From Flagellimonas nanhaiensis (lineage in GTDB: Bacteria; Bacteroidota; Bacteroidia; Flavobacteriales; Flavobacteriaceae): DNA of 64,000 bases. This document shows, one piece after another, positions 44,496 to 53,468 of the stretch. The stretch's first letter is position 1; every line of letters starts with the position of its first letter. The translations under genes and the position numbers were made by a program. The stretch spans positions 620,001 through 684,000 of the forward strand of contig NZ_QTJX01000002.1 in assembly GCF_003382275.1 (NCBI RefSeq), in the 5' to 3' direction. The notes beneath the pieces were generated by a model that ran no database searches, had not been told where the DNA came from, and worked only from the letters and a program-made list of their open reading frames with translations.

Positions 44496-46346
44496 ATGAA
44501 AAGTCTTCAATCGCTCTTTGTTTTTTTCCTGGCCGGTGTCTCACTGCTTAGCGCACAAAACAACTCATACTGGCAGCAACATGTGGATTATACCATGGAT
44601 GTGGCTATGGATGTAAAAACCTTTCAATATACAGGAACGCAAAAGTTGGTCTATACCAATAACTCCCCTGATGTATTGAATCGAGTTTACTATCATCTTT
44701 ACTTCAATGCTTTTCAACCAGGAAGTGAAATGGATGCCAGGCTCCAGTCAGTAAAAGACCCTGACGGAAGGATGATGGACAGCAAGAAAAGTAGGATTGC
44801 TTCGCTCAGTGAAAGCGAAATGGGTTATCTGCATGTCGAAACATTATCCCAGGATGGACAAGGTGTGACGTTTAATGAAGAGGGAACCATATTGGTGGTC
44901 GATTTGGCAAAGCCAATTCCTTCTGGAGGAAAAACCACATTGGAAATGACCTTTAAAGGTCAAGTTCCGCTTCAGATTCGTCGCTCTGGTAGAAATAGCC
45001 GGGAAGATGTGGCCCTTTCCATGAGTCAGTGGTATCCCAAATTATCAGAATACGATTTTGAAGGCTGGCACCCCAATCCGTACATCGCTAGGGAATTCCA
45101 TGGCGTTTGGGGAGATTTTGATGTGAAACTTACCTTGGATAAAAACTATGTAGTGGGCGGAACAGGTTATCTGCAAAACCCAAATGAAATAGGTCATGGC
45201 TATCAAACCCCTGGAACTCAAGTAAAGACCAAGGGAAAAACGCTTACGTGGCATTTTAAAGCACCAAATGTGCACGATTTTATGTGGGCAGCAGACCCGG
45301 AATACATTCACGATACTGTAAAAATGGCTGATGGCCCCACCTTGCATTTCTACTACAAAAACAATCCGGAAATTCTGGAAAATTGGAAAAAACTTCAGCC
45401 CAAAACCGAAGCGGCCATGGAGTTTTTCAGTAAAAACATTGGTAAATACCCATATGACCAATATTCCGTGGTACAAGGCGGAGATGGCGGAATGGAGTAT
45501 GCCATGAGCACATTGATCACTGGAAACAGGGAGTTTCCCAGCCTTGTTGGAGTAATGGTCCATGAAATGGCGCATTCCTGGTTTCAGCATGTTCTGGCGA
45601 CCAATGAATCCAAGCACGAGTGGATGGATGAAGGCTTTACCACCTTTATCAGTAGTCTGTGTATGAATGAAATTATGGAGCAGAATAAGGAAAATCCCTT
45701 TGAAGGATCTTACAAAGGCTACTACGCCTTGGTAAATTCTGGTTTGGAACTTCCGCAGGCAACGCACGCTGATCGCTATGCCACAAACTTTGCCTATGGT
45801 ATTTCAGCTTATAGCAAGGGTTCTATTTTCTTATCACAATTGGGTTATGTTATAGGGCAGGATAAGTTGATGGAAACCGTCGGGAAGTATTATGAAGATT
45901 TTAAATTCAAGCATCCGGTGCCCAATGACATAAAAAGAACCGCAGAAAAGATATCTGGGATAGAACTGGATTGGTATCTAACCGATTGGACCCAGACCAC
46001 CAACACCATCGATTACTCCATCAAAAGTGTGGAGGCCCAAGACAATAAGACCAAAGTGGTTTTGGAGCGAATAGGGCTAATGCCAATGCCGTTGGATATT
46101 TTGGTTGTTGGTGCTGATGGAAACCAAGAAACTTACTATATCCCTTTACGAATGATGCGTGGAGAAAAAGCCAATCCTTATCCATCCTTAAATCGAACTG
46201 TTTTGGATGATTGGGCCTGGGCCTATCCTACGTATGAATTTATCATCGACAAACCTTTGAATGAGGTACAGGCCATTGTTTTGGACCCATCCCAACTCAT
46301 GGCAGATGTTAACGGTGAAAATAATGTATATCAGTCCAATCCGTAG
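44496..46346 (+). CDS. Secreted M1 family metallopeptidase (aminopeptidase)
   Basis: This 616-residue protein has a signal peptide (MKSLQSLFVFFLAGVSLLSAQ). The zinc motif HExxH is in MVHEMAHSWFQHV, and the second glutamate comes in NESKHEWMDEGFTTFIS, with the spacing normal for M1. The substrate-binding GGMEYAM motif precedes it. The enzyme removes N-terminal residues from peptides outside the cytoplasm, probably downstream of the S8 protease whose stop lies one base before. ATG 44496 is used rather than 44484. An 18-bp palindrome follows at 46403-46420. Confidence 0.95.
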   Translation: MKSLQSLFVFFLAGVSLLSAQNNSYWQQHVDYTMDVAMDVKTFQYTGTQKLVYTNNSPDVLNRVYYHLYFNAFQPGSEMDARLQSVKDPDGRMMDSKKSRIASLSESEMGYLHVETLSQDGQGVTFNEEGTILVVDLAKPIPSGGKTTLEMTFKGQVPLQIRRSGRNSREDVALSMSQWYPKLSEYDFEGWHPNPYIAREFHGVWGDFDVKLTLDKNYVVGGTGYLQNPNEIGHGYQTPGTQVKTKGKTLTWHFKAPNVHDFMWAADPEYIHDTVKMADGPTLHFYYKNNPEILENWKKLQPKTEAAMEFFSKNIGKYPYDQYSVVQGGDGGMEYAMSTLITGNREFPSLVGVMVHEMAHSWFQHVLATNESKHEWMDEGFTTFISSLCMNEIMEQNKENPFEGSYKGYYALVNSGLELPQATHADRYATNFAYGISAYSKGSIFLSQLGYVIGQDKLMETVGKYYEDFKFKHPVPNDIKRTAEKISGIELDWYLTDWTQTTNTIDYSIKSVEAQDNKTKVVLERIGLMPMPLDILVVGADGNQETYYIPLRMMRGEKANPYPSLNRTVLDDWAWAYPTYEFIIDKPLNEVQAIVLDPSQLMADVNGENNVYQSNP

Positions 46347-46402
46347 GTAATCCTGCGGATTGCATCCCTTTTTTCCCGTAACTTGTCATAGACAAACTAA
46401 TT

Positions 46403-46420
46403 TGTCCCCTTAAGGGGACA
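46403..46420. repeat. 18-bp perfect palindrome between the M1 peptidase and rnpA
   Basis: TGTCCCCTTAAGGGGACA is exactly self-complementary and lies 57 bases after the M1 stop and 15 bases before the GTG of rnpA. As RNA it could form GTCCCC/GGGGAC with a TTAA loop, followed by ATTTTA, which is a weak terminator. As DNA it could be a protein site. It is not decided which applies. Confidence 0.5.
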
Positions 46421-46434
46421 TTTTACTTATTCCC

Positions 46435-46833
46435 GTGGATAAACCAAAGGACCTTAGCTTCCCAAAGAACGAAAAGCTCAAGAGCAAAAAACATTTTGAT
46501 GCTCTTTTTGAGGAGGGAAAAAGTGTTCTGAAGTTTCCCTTGAAGTTAATTTATCTTCGTTCGGACTTTGGTGATGATACCAAGGTGAAAATTGGAGTGG
46601 CGGCACCCAAAAAAAAATTTGGTAGAGCTGTAGATCGCAACCATATAAAGAGGCTATTGAGGGAAACCTACAGGTTGAACAAGGCCTTAATTTTTAACAA
46701 CATGGAGGGAAACTTTGCGTTCTTATTTTTATACCTTGGTGATAAGATGCCAAACTTCCAAGAAATGGACGGGGCCATGAAACAGGTTCTTGAGGCTTTT
46801 CTAAAAAAGGAATTCCATGAAAAAAATCAATAG
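46435..46833 (+). CDS. rnpA: Ribonuclease P protein component
   Basis: This is a basic protein of 132 residues, the cofactor of RNase P RNA in tRNA 5'-end maturation. The conserved core is readable: FPKNEKLKSKKHFDALFEEGKS, VKIGVAAPKKKFGRAVDRN and the RNR-like RNHIKRLLRETYRLNK. The start is GTG 46435, as no ATG is placed suitably. The S41 protease gene overlaps its 3' end by 17 bases. Unlike in most bacteria, rpmH, yidD and yidC are not neighbours, and rnpA sits among peptidase genes, an arrangement seen in other Flavobacteriia. Confidence 0.96.
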   Translation: MDKPKDLSFPKNEKLKSKKHFDALFEEGKSVLKFPLKLIYLRSDFGDDTKVKIGVAAPKKKFGRAVDRNHIKRLLRETYRLNKALIFNNMEGNFAFLFLYLGDKMPNFQEMDGAMKQVLEAFLKKEFHEKNQ

Positions 46834-48442
46834 AAAAAAGATTTTGGTGCCCGTTCTGGCACTTTTGGTGCTGGTAGGTGCCAGTAGTTTTAGAAGCGAC
46901 TTTTTTGAGATTGCCAAACAGATTGAAATCTTCACTACGCTCTTTAAAGAGCTCAACATGAACTACGTGGACGAGACCAATCCGGCCGAGCTTATGGATT
47001 CTGCAATCAAAAACATGTTGGATGAGCTTGACCCCTATACTCGTTTCCTGAACGAACAGGACGTAGAGGCCTACAAAATCAACAATTCTGGTGAATATTC
47101 CGGAATTGGAGCTTTGGTAAGGTCCTATGAAAGTAAACTTCTCATTGTGGAGCCCTATCAAGGATATGCCGCAGATAAAGCTGGATTAAAAGCCGGTGAC
47201 GAAATAATTAAGATCGGTGAGACCAAAGTAGCTGACTTTGACGATGATGCAGGTGAATTGCTCAAAGGTGCCAATAATACCAAGGTCAATGTCACCTTTG
47301 TAAGGCAGGGAGAAACAAAGACAACTACCATAACCAGGGAAGGTGTAGAGGTAGATGCCGTTCCCTTTTATGATATGGTCGATGACAAAACGGGTTACAT
47401 TGTCCTCTCCAGGTTCAACAGAAAAGCATCTAGCCAAACAAAATCAGCTATGCAGGACCTAAAGGGAAGAGGCGCCGAAAAACTGGTCCTTGATCTACGT
47501 GGAAATCCGGGGGGCCTTCTTTCCGAGGCCATAAACGTTACCAATCTGTTTGTTCCCAAAGGGGAATTGATCGTAACCACCAAATCAAAGGTTAGAAAGT
47601 TCAACCAAGAATATAAAACCAAAAGTCAGCCCGAAGATCTTGATATCCCATTGGTGGTACTTGTAGATGGAAGAAGTGCTTCGGCCAGCGAAATTGTTTC
47701 GGGCGGATTGCAGGATTTGGACCGAGCAGTGGTCATGGGTGCACGGAGTTTTGGAAAAGGATTGGTTCAAAGGCCATTGAAGCTTACCTATGGCACTCAA
47801 TTAAAAGTCACCATTTCTAGATATTACACCCCTTCCGGTCGATGTATACAATCTTTGGACTATTGGAACAGGGATGAAGAAGGCAACGCGGTGCGCAACA
47901 CCAATAATCAAGAATTCACCACAAGAAATGGACGTAAGGTCTGGGATGGCGGAGGAGTTATGCCCGATATAGAAGTTGCTTCATTAAAGTCCAATTCCCT
48001 CATTGAGGCCCTGCAGGGTAATAATATTATTTTTGATTTTGCCACCGATTTCCATTTTGATCATAATTACGCTTCCGTTGATGATTTTGTTCTCACCGAC
48101 GCTGATTACAACGATTTTAAAACGTACGCCCAAACTGAGAATTTTTCGTTTCAGACCGAAACAGAAGAACTTCTGGAACAATCCATCAATGCAGATGAGC
48201 ATCTTCTAGGGCCTGAGGTACAGGAAAAGTACAAGGATTTACTTTTGGCTGTCAATAGAGGGAAGGTTAACGCCCTTGAAAATTATGAGCGGGAAATTAG
48301 AAAAAACCTGGAGGACGAAATCATCAAGCGATATTTCTATAGAGAAGGTCTGTACCAATACTATTTAAAACATGATGATGCCATCTTGGCTGCCAAAACC
48401 TTGCTGGCAGATAAATCAAAATATGATGGTATTCTTAAGTAG
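46817..48442 (+). CDS. S41 family C-terminal processing peptidase (CtpA-like)
   Basis: This 541-residue protein has an N-terminal anchor or signal (RKKILVPVLALLVLVGASSF). A helical region contains LDELDPYTRFLNEQD. The PDZ domain covers about 85-175 (YSGIGALVRSYESKLLIVEP and AGLKAGDEIIKIG). The S41 catalytic core shows LVLDLRGNPGGLLSEA, VDGRSASASEIVSGGLQD and ARSFGKGLVQ, giving the Ser/Lys dyad. The C-terminal 150 residues are helical. It cleaves proteins at their C-termini in the periplasm. ATG 46817 overlaps rnpA by 17 bases, so the two are translationally coupled. Confidence 0.95.
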   Translation: MKKINRKKILVPVLALLVLVGASSFRSDFFEIAKQIEIFTTLFKELNMNYVDETNPAELMDSAIKNMLDELDPYTRFLNEQDVEAYKINNSGEYSGIGALVRSYESKLLIVEPYQGYAADKAGLKAGDEIIKIGETKVADFDDDAGELLKGANNTKVNVTFVRQGETKTTTITREGVEVDAVPFYDMVDDKTGYIVLSRFNRKASSQTKSAMQDLKGRGAEKLVLDLRGNPGGLLSEAINVTNLFVPKGELIVTTKSKVRKFNQEYKTKSQPEDLDIPLVVLVDGRSASASEIVSGGLQDLDRAVVMGARSFGKGLVQRPLKLTYGTQLKVTISRYYTPSGRCIQSLDYWNRDEEGNAVRNTNNQEFTTRNGRKVWDGGGVMPDIEVASLKSNSLIEALQGNNIIFDFATDFHFDHNYASVDDFVLTDADYNDFKTYAQTENFSFQTETEELLEQSINADEHLLGPEVQEKYKDLLLAVNRGKVNALENYEREIRKNLEDEIIKRYFYREGLYQYYLKHDDAILAAKTLLADKSKYDGILK

Positions 48443-48445
48443 GCC

Positions 48446-49639
48446 ATGCGTTCCTCGTTTCTCTTTTTATTGGCATGTTTTTCCCTTGTTTTTTTAAGGG
48501 CACAACACATTCCTGAAAAAGGTGTTGTACATGATTCCGTTCAGGTTCCAGGAACAAATGGGGAAACCTATGCGCTCTACCTTCCAAAGTCATATTCTGA
48601 GAATACCCTGAGCCCTATATTATTTATCTATTCTCCCAACGCTCGTGGGAGCGAAGGGGTCAAGACTTTTTTAAAGGCTTCCGAAAAATACGGTCTTGTT
48701 CTGGCCTGTTCCAATAATTCTAAAAATGGGCCATATGACCGCAATTTTGCTATTGCCAATAACCTTTTTAACCACATCTTTTCCTTTCTGAACATTAAAC
48801 AGGATGAAATGTGGGTTTCAGGTTTCTCTGGAGGATCTCGCCTAGCGAGTGCCATTGCATCACTGACCAATCAATTTGCAGGGGTTGTTGGCTGCGGGGC
48901 TGGATTTTCGGAACATATGCCTTCAACACAGAACTTTTTGTATGTTGGACTTTGTGGAAACCGGGACATGAACTATGGCGAAATGATTTCCAACAAAAAT
49001 TATCTGGATTTAATCAAATTTAAGAACACCTTGATCACTTATGACGCAGATCATCGCTGGCCCACTCCGGAGCACATCGTAAGGGCATTTGACTGGTTGT
49101 ATCTCCAAAAGTTGAAACAAAAAAATCCGCAACCCGTAAATCAAATCCAAACGTATTACCAATCTGATACGGATTTGTTGAATGGGTTTCTCGAAAGTGG
49201 GGACCTCATCCTGGCCAATGAACAATATGAACGCATTTTGAAAGATTATGAAACAGTAATCCAGGTGGATAGTCTTAAGGAAAATTATAGGTTGTTTCAA
49301 AAATCAAAAGCATTCAAGGAACAAAAGTCCGCTCTTGACAATGCGCTGGGTATTGAGGAAAAATTTATGACAAAGTTGCGGTCCCGTTTCTCAGAAGAAT
49401 TTGAAAAAAACACCAAAGTCCATTTAAAATGGTGGGAAAAAGAACTCAATAATCTGGAGGGCTTTAAAGCAAAAGATGATGTTGAATTGCAAAAAATGGT
49501 TGATCGTGTAAAGTTTGACCTTTTTGTAAGAGCCTATGGGCAAAGACGTATGTTGTTACAAACCAACGGTGCGGAGCAATTGTCTTCCGTGAATAGACTG
49601 ATCAAGATTATCTATCCTTCCAGTACCCTTACGGAGTAA
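48446..49639 (+). CDS. Secreted alpha/beta hydrolase-like protein
   Basis: The protein has 397 residues and a signal peptide (FLFLLACFSLVFLRAQ). The hydrolase core includes YALYLPKSY, the nucleophile elbow MWVSGFSGGSRLASAI (GxSxG) and a possible catalytic His in YDADHRWPTPEHI. This resembles the polyhydroxybutyrate depolymerase or Ssl-type esterase branch. The last about 150 residues (from QIQTYYQSD on) are helical and charged, and no domain was recognised there. The gene begins three bases after the S41 stop and ends the rnpA run. The substrate is unknown. Confidence 0.8.
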   Translation: MRSSFLFLLACFSLVFLRAQHIPEKGVVHDSVQVPGTNGETYALYLPKSYSENTLSPILFIYSPNARGSEGVKTFLKASEKYGLVLACSNNSKNGPYDRNFAIANNLFNHIFSFLNIKQDEMWVSGFSGGSRLASAIASLTNQFAGVVGCGAGFSEHMPSTQNFLYVGLCGNRDMNYGEMISNKNYLDLIKFKNTLITYDADHRWPTPEHIVRAFDWLYLQKLKQKNPQPVNQIQTYYQSDTDLLNGFLESGDLILANEQYERILKDYETVIQVDSLKENYRLFQKSKAFKEQKSALDNALGIEEKFMTKLRSRFSEEFEKNTKVHLKWWEKELNNLEGFKAKDDVELQKMVDRVKFDLFVRAYGQRRMLLQTNGAEQLSSVNRLIKIIYPSSTLTE

Positions 49640-49752
49640 GACACGTATGGATATTGGTCAACCTAAATAGATGGTTCATCAATTGTACTACAGCTCCGTT
49701 CCCAATTTTAGTATCTTTCAATCAATTACAAATTCTCAAAACCTCCTTTCCA

Positions 49753-50703
49753 ATGGAAAAAATGGATAGAGAGCACATTCAAATCATAAGCAGACATAGT
49801 AATTGGTCAAGAAATTCCGTGGCAAGGGCACTGGGTGATCATGTATACAATGATTCCAATGCATGGAAAAAGTTTCTATCCTGGTTTTTGCTTGGGGTCG
49901 GGATTTCATTTACCATAGCCGGAATACTATTTTTCTTTGCCTATAACTGGAGCCAACTTCATAAATTTTTAAAATTTGGTCTAATTGAAGCACTCATAGT
50001 GGTTGTTTTAGTCATAGCCATGCTTGCCAAAACAAAAGCGTGGGTGAAAAAGGTGTTGCTCACCTCGGCTTCTGTTTTGGTTGGTGTTCTATACGCTGTT
50101 TTTGGGCAGGTATATCAAACTGGGGCCAATGCTTACGATTTCTTCCTCGGCTGGACCATATTTGTAACATTGTGGGTCTTAGTCTCCAATTTTGCACCTC
50201 TTTGGCTGTTGTTTGTTGTGTTGATCAACACCACTATTGTCCTGTATTCCGAACAAGTAGCGCATGGGTGGTCCGAAATCTTTGTTTTTACCCTGCTCTT
50301 TTTATTGAATGCTCTTTTCTTGGTCCTTTTTTATATAGTGCCAAAAATCCTAAACCTAAAAAAAATTCCAGATTGGTTCACAAACCTGGTGGCATTGGCT
50401 GTCATATCTTTTAGCACTATTGGAATTACCATGGGAATCTTTGAATCAAAAAAGAGCGCTTTCCCCATTTTGGTGCTTTCGTCCCTATTTGTTTACGGCC
50501 TTGGGTTGTGGTTTGGGCTAAAGGCCAGACGGGTTTTTTATTTGGCCATTATTCCTTTCAGTATAATCATCATTATCTGCGGCCTAATGTTGAGGTTATC
50601 GGTGGATGCGGGTATGGTCTTTGTAATGGGATTGTTCATTGTTTCGAGTGTGACCTCGCTTGTTCTGCTTCTCATCAAATTACAAAAGCGATGGAAAAAC
50701 TAA
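49753..50703 (+). CDS. DUF2157 domain-containing membrane protein
   Basis: The protein has about 316 residues. A soluble head of about 40 residues (MDREHIQIISRHSNWSRNSVARALG) is followed by nine or ten hydrophobic helices, starting with FLSWFLLGVGISFTIAGILFFFAYNW, the DUF2157 signature. ATG 49753 is preferred over an in-frame ATG at 49654, which would add 33 atypical residues. Function is unknown for the family. It forms an overlapping operon with the DUF4401 and GDYXXLXY genes, an arrangement that recurs in many bacteria. Confidence 0.9.
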   Translation: MEKMDREHIQIISRHSNWSRNSVARALGDHVYNDSNAWKKFLSWFLLGVGISFTIAGILFFFAYNWSQLHKFLKFGLIEALIVVVLVIAMLAKTKAWVKKVLLTSASVLVGVLYAVFGQVYQTGANAYDFFLGWTIFVTLWVLVSNFAPLWLLFVVLINTTIVLYSEQVAHGWSEIFVFTLLFLLNALFLVLFYIVPKILNLKKIPDWFTNLVALAVISFSTIGITMGIFESKKSAFPILVLSSLFVYGLGLWFGLKARRVFYLAIIPFSIIIIICGLMLRLSVDAGMVFVMGLFIVSSVTSLVLLLIKLQKRWKN

Positions 50704-51743
50704 AAGAGCTGATACAACAAATTCATGTATCGGAAGGCGGCCATTTTATGGTCAATGAAGAAACGCTTTTTGCCGAATATGGGAGGAAAAATGACCAGCA
50801 ATCCAGTTTGGCCATTAAGGTGCTCTCCATTTTTGGTGGAATTCTCGCATCTTTAACTTTTTTGGGGTTCTTGGCCATTGCGGGAATCTATGATTCAACA
50901 ACAGGCTTGTTGGTTGTAGGAATTACATTCCTTATTTTGGCCATCTGGCTGAATAGGTTATACCAGAAAGTCCTTATTGATACTTTTAGTATCTGTGTTT
51001 ACCTTATTGGTATAAGCCTCATTATTTTTGCGCTTGCCGATTTAAAAGTCAATGAAGATCAAATCGCACAACTCTGCATTTTTATTGCCCTGTGCTGTCT
51101 TTTTCTGTCAAAGAGCTATATGCTTTCTTTTATTTCGATGCTTATTGTCAGTATATGTTTTTTGGTACTCATAATTTCCAATGATGTATATGATTTCATT
51201 CACCTATATGTTTGGGTTTATGCATGTCTATTGGTTTATTTCTTTCTTAATGAAGCCGATTTAATTAAGTATAAGCTATATGACCCTGTTAGGGTTGGGT
51301 TGCTGTTTTCTTTACTGTTTGGTTTAATTGCTATAGGTAAAGAAGGCTTGATGCCTATAAATCCAGATTACATTTGGGTTTCATCCCTAGTTTCCATTAT
51401 CTCAATTCTATATCTGGTGGGTAAAATTGTTGCACTAATGGAAGCTGACTCATTAAAATTTAAAGGTTGGGTTTATTTACTCACAACTGCGGCCCTGTTG
51501 CCTACATTCTTTGCTCCTTCAATTTCGGGAGCACTGTTAATTATGTTGCTTTGCTTCTTGGTAAATTACAAAACAGGGTTTGCCGTTGGTATAATTGCCT
51601 TGGTATACTTTGTTGCGCAGTACTATTACGATTTGAATTTTACCTTGCTCACCAAATCCATAATCCTGTTTTCATCGGGAATTGTGCTCCTTCTGTTTTA
51701 CCTGTTTCTTACTAAAAAATTCAACGCTCATGAAAAAGTATAG
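50691..51743 (+). CDS. DUF4401 domain-containing membrane protein
   Basis: The protein has 350 residues, starting MEKLKELIQQIHVSEGGHFMV, followed by about eleven hydrophobic helices from IKVLSIFGGILASLTFLGFLAIAG onward. This is the DUF4401 plan and it regularly follows DUF2157. ATG 50691 lies inside the last codons of the preceding gene (13 bases overlap) and the next gene starts inside its last 14 bases, so the three proteins are tightly coupled in translation. A membrane complex of unknown role is likely. Confidence 0.88.
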   Translation: MEKLKELIQQIHVSEGGHFMVNEETLFAEYGRKNDQQSSLAIKVLSIFGGILASLTFLGFLAIAGIYDSTTGLLVVGITFLILAIWLNRLYQKVLIDTFSICVYLIGISLIIFALADLKVNEDQIAQLCIFIALCCLFLSKSYMLSFISMLIVSICFLVLIISNDVYDFIHLYVWVYACLLVYFFLNEADLIKYKLYDPVRVGLLFSLLFGLIAIGKEGLMPINPDYIWVSSLVSIISILYLVGKIVALMEADSLKFKGWVYLLTTAALLPTFFAPSISGALLIMLLCFLVNYKTGFAVGIIALVYFVAQYYYDLNFTLLTKSIILFSSGIVLLLFYLFLTKKFNAHEKV

Positions 51744-52218
51744 TTGGATACTGATTTTGGCTAACCTTTTATTGCTTTTGGGGTTGTTCAATTACTCTAT
51801 CATAAAAAAAGAGCGCATCCTTTCAAGTGGTGATTTGGTATTGCTTGAATTGGCCCCTGTAGATCCCAGATCACTAATGCAAGGGGATTACATGCGATTA
51901 CGATATGCCATTTCACAAAATACAGCTGATGACCGTGTCTTAAAAAGAGGGTTCTGTGTCGTGAAATTGAATGCTAAAGGCATTGGTGAAAAAGTCCGGC
52001 TTCAAAAAGAGAACACACCAAAAAATGCGAACGAACTTTTGATAGAATACACCGCCGGAAGATGGGGAAGCATCAACGTTGGGGCAGAATCATATTTCTT
52101 TCAAGAGGGAGAGGGTGAAAAATATGAAAATGCCAAATATGGCGGCATCAAAGTGGATGACAAAGGCAACAGTGTTTTGGTGGGACTGTATGACGCCGAC
52201 CTTAAAAAGATAGAATAA
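51730..52218 (+). CDS. GDYXXLXY domain-containing protein
   Basis: The protein has 162 residues with one N-terminal membrane helix (YSWILILANLLLLLGLFNYSI). The periplasmic part contains the family-defining GDYMRLRYAI (GDYxxLxY) at about 47-56, after LLELAPVDPRSLMQ. RWGSINVGAESYFFQEGEGEKYENAKYG is a further conserved block. It is the third gene of the DUF2157-DUF4401-GDYXXLXY operon and overlaps the preceding gene by 14 bases. Its biochemical role is unknown. Confidence 0.93.
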   Translation: MKKYSWILILANLLLLLGLFNYSIIKKERILSSGDLVLLELAPVDPRSLMQGDYMRLRYAISQNTADDRVLKRGFCVVKLNAKGIGEKVRLQKENTPKNANELLIEYTAGRWGSINVGAESYFFQEGEGEKYENAKYGGIKVDDKGNSVLVGLYDADLKKIE

Positions 52219-52232
52219 TCCTATTTTTGAAC

Positions 52233-53468
52233 ATGCAACAACTCAAGGTGTGTGAACTCTTTGCGGGAGTAGGTGGTTTTAGATTAGGTCTGGAGAACAC
52301 GGGCCATTATAAAGTGGTTTGGAGTAACCAATGGGAGCCATCCACCAAGACCCAGCATGCATCAATGGTCTATGAAACACGTTTTGGAGCAAAGAACCAC
52401 TCCAACACCAATATTGAGGAAGTCGCTAGTGATTTAATTCCCGATCATGATATTTTAGTAGGTGGTTTTCCTTGTCAGGATTATTCCGTAGCCACATCGC
52501 TTAAAAACTCCAAGGGACTCTTGGGCAAAAAAGGAGTGCTTTGGTGGTCCATCCATAGGATACTTTCAGAAAAAGAAAAGAAGCCCAAATATCTTTTTCT
52601 GGAAAACGTGGACCGACTTTTAAAATCGCCTTCCGCACAAAGAGGAAGAGATTTTGCGGTGATGCTCCGCAGTTTATGTGATTTGGGCTATGCCGTAGAA
52701 TGGCGTGTGATCAATGCCGCAGATTATGGAATGCCGCAACGACGACGACGTGTTTTTTTCCTGGCTTATCATGAATCGACCAATATGTACGGGTCCATCT
52801 CAAATGCCAATCCTTTGGATTGGTTATTGAAAACAGGTACAATTCCAACCACTTTTCCAGTTAATTCTGCCTCACAAAAGATGGTTTCATTTGATTTGGA
52901 AAAGGATTTGGTTTCCGTTTCGGATTCCTTCAATGCAGAAAAAGGATTGTCTCCCTTTCTAAGCTCAGGAATTTGTGTAGATGGTAAGGTTTCCACATTG
53001 AAAACCGAGCCTTCCTATGATGGAAAACGGACGTTCCTTTCAGATGTATTGGAAAACGGAACAGCAAGTCCCGAGCTTTTTATTCCCGACAGCGATTTGC
53101 ATAAATGGGAATATTTAAAGGGCTCAAAAAAAGAAATCCGCAAAACCAAAGCTGGTTTTGAATATAATTATAGCGAGGGAAGTATGACGTTTCCCGATGC
53201 TCTTGATCAACCTTCCAGAACTGTAATAACTGGCGAAGGAGGAAAATCTCCTTCCCGGTTTAAACACGTAATCCAAACCTCCAAGGGATTGCGAAGACTT
53301 TCTCCCATAGAATTGGAACGGTTGAACATGTTTCCAGATAATCACACCAAATTGGATGGCATTTCTGATGCAAAACGCGCATTTTTTATGGGAAATGCCT
53401 TGGTGGTGGGTATTGTGGAACAAATAGGTTCCGAACTGTTTCGGAAAATATCACAACTTGAAGAGTAG
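52233..53468 (+). CDS. DNA (cytosine-5-)-methyltransferase, probable type II modification enzyme
   Basis: This 411-residue C5 methyltransferase has all main motifs in the canonical order. They are motif I (CELFAGVGGFRLGLE), motif IV with the catalytic Cys (VGGFPCQDYS), motif VI (LFLENVDRLL), motif VIII (MPQRRRRVFFLAY), a target-recognition region of about 120 residues, motif IX (GLRRLSPIELERLNMFPD) and motif X (MGNALVVGIVEQIG). The target site cannot be read from sequence. ATG 52233 is preferred to a TTG at 52227. The last 11 bases overlap a small gene encoding a candidate nuclease. Confidence 0.96.
   Translation: MQQLKVCELFAGVGGFRLGLENTGHYKVVWSNQWEPSTKTQHASMVYETRFGAKNHSNTNIEEVASDLIPDHDILVGGFPCQDYSVATSLKNSKGLLGKKGVLWWSIHRILSEKEKKPKYLFLENVDRLLKSPSAQRGRDFAVMLRSLCDLGYAVEWRVINAADYGMPQRRRRVFFLAYHESTNMYGSISNANPLDWLLKTGTIPTTFPVNSASQKMVSFDLEKDLVSVSDSFNAEKGLSPFLSSGICVDGKVSTLKTEPSYDGKRTFLSDVLENGTASPELFIPDSDLHKWEYLKGSKKEIRKTKAGFEYNYSEGSMTFPDALDQPSRTVITGEGGKSPSRFKHVIQTSKGLRRLSPIELERLNMFPDNHTKLDGISDAKRAFFMGNALVVGIVEQIGSELFRKISQLEE

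Noticed and set aside
45045..45767. A 240-codon minus-strand frame inside the M1 peptidase gene
   Set aside because: It lies entirely opposite a well-supported gene with an intact active site and has no protein-family features.
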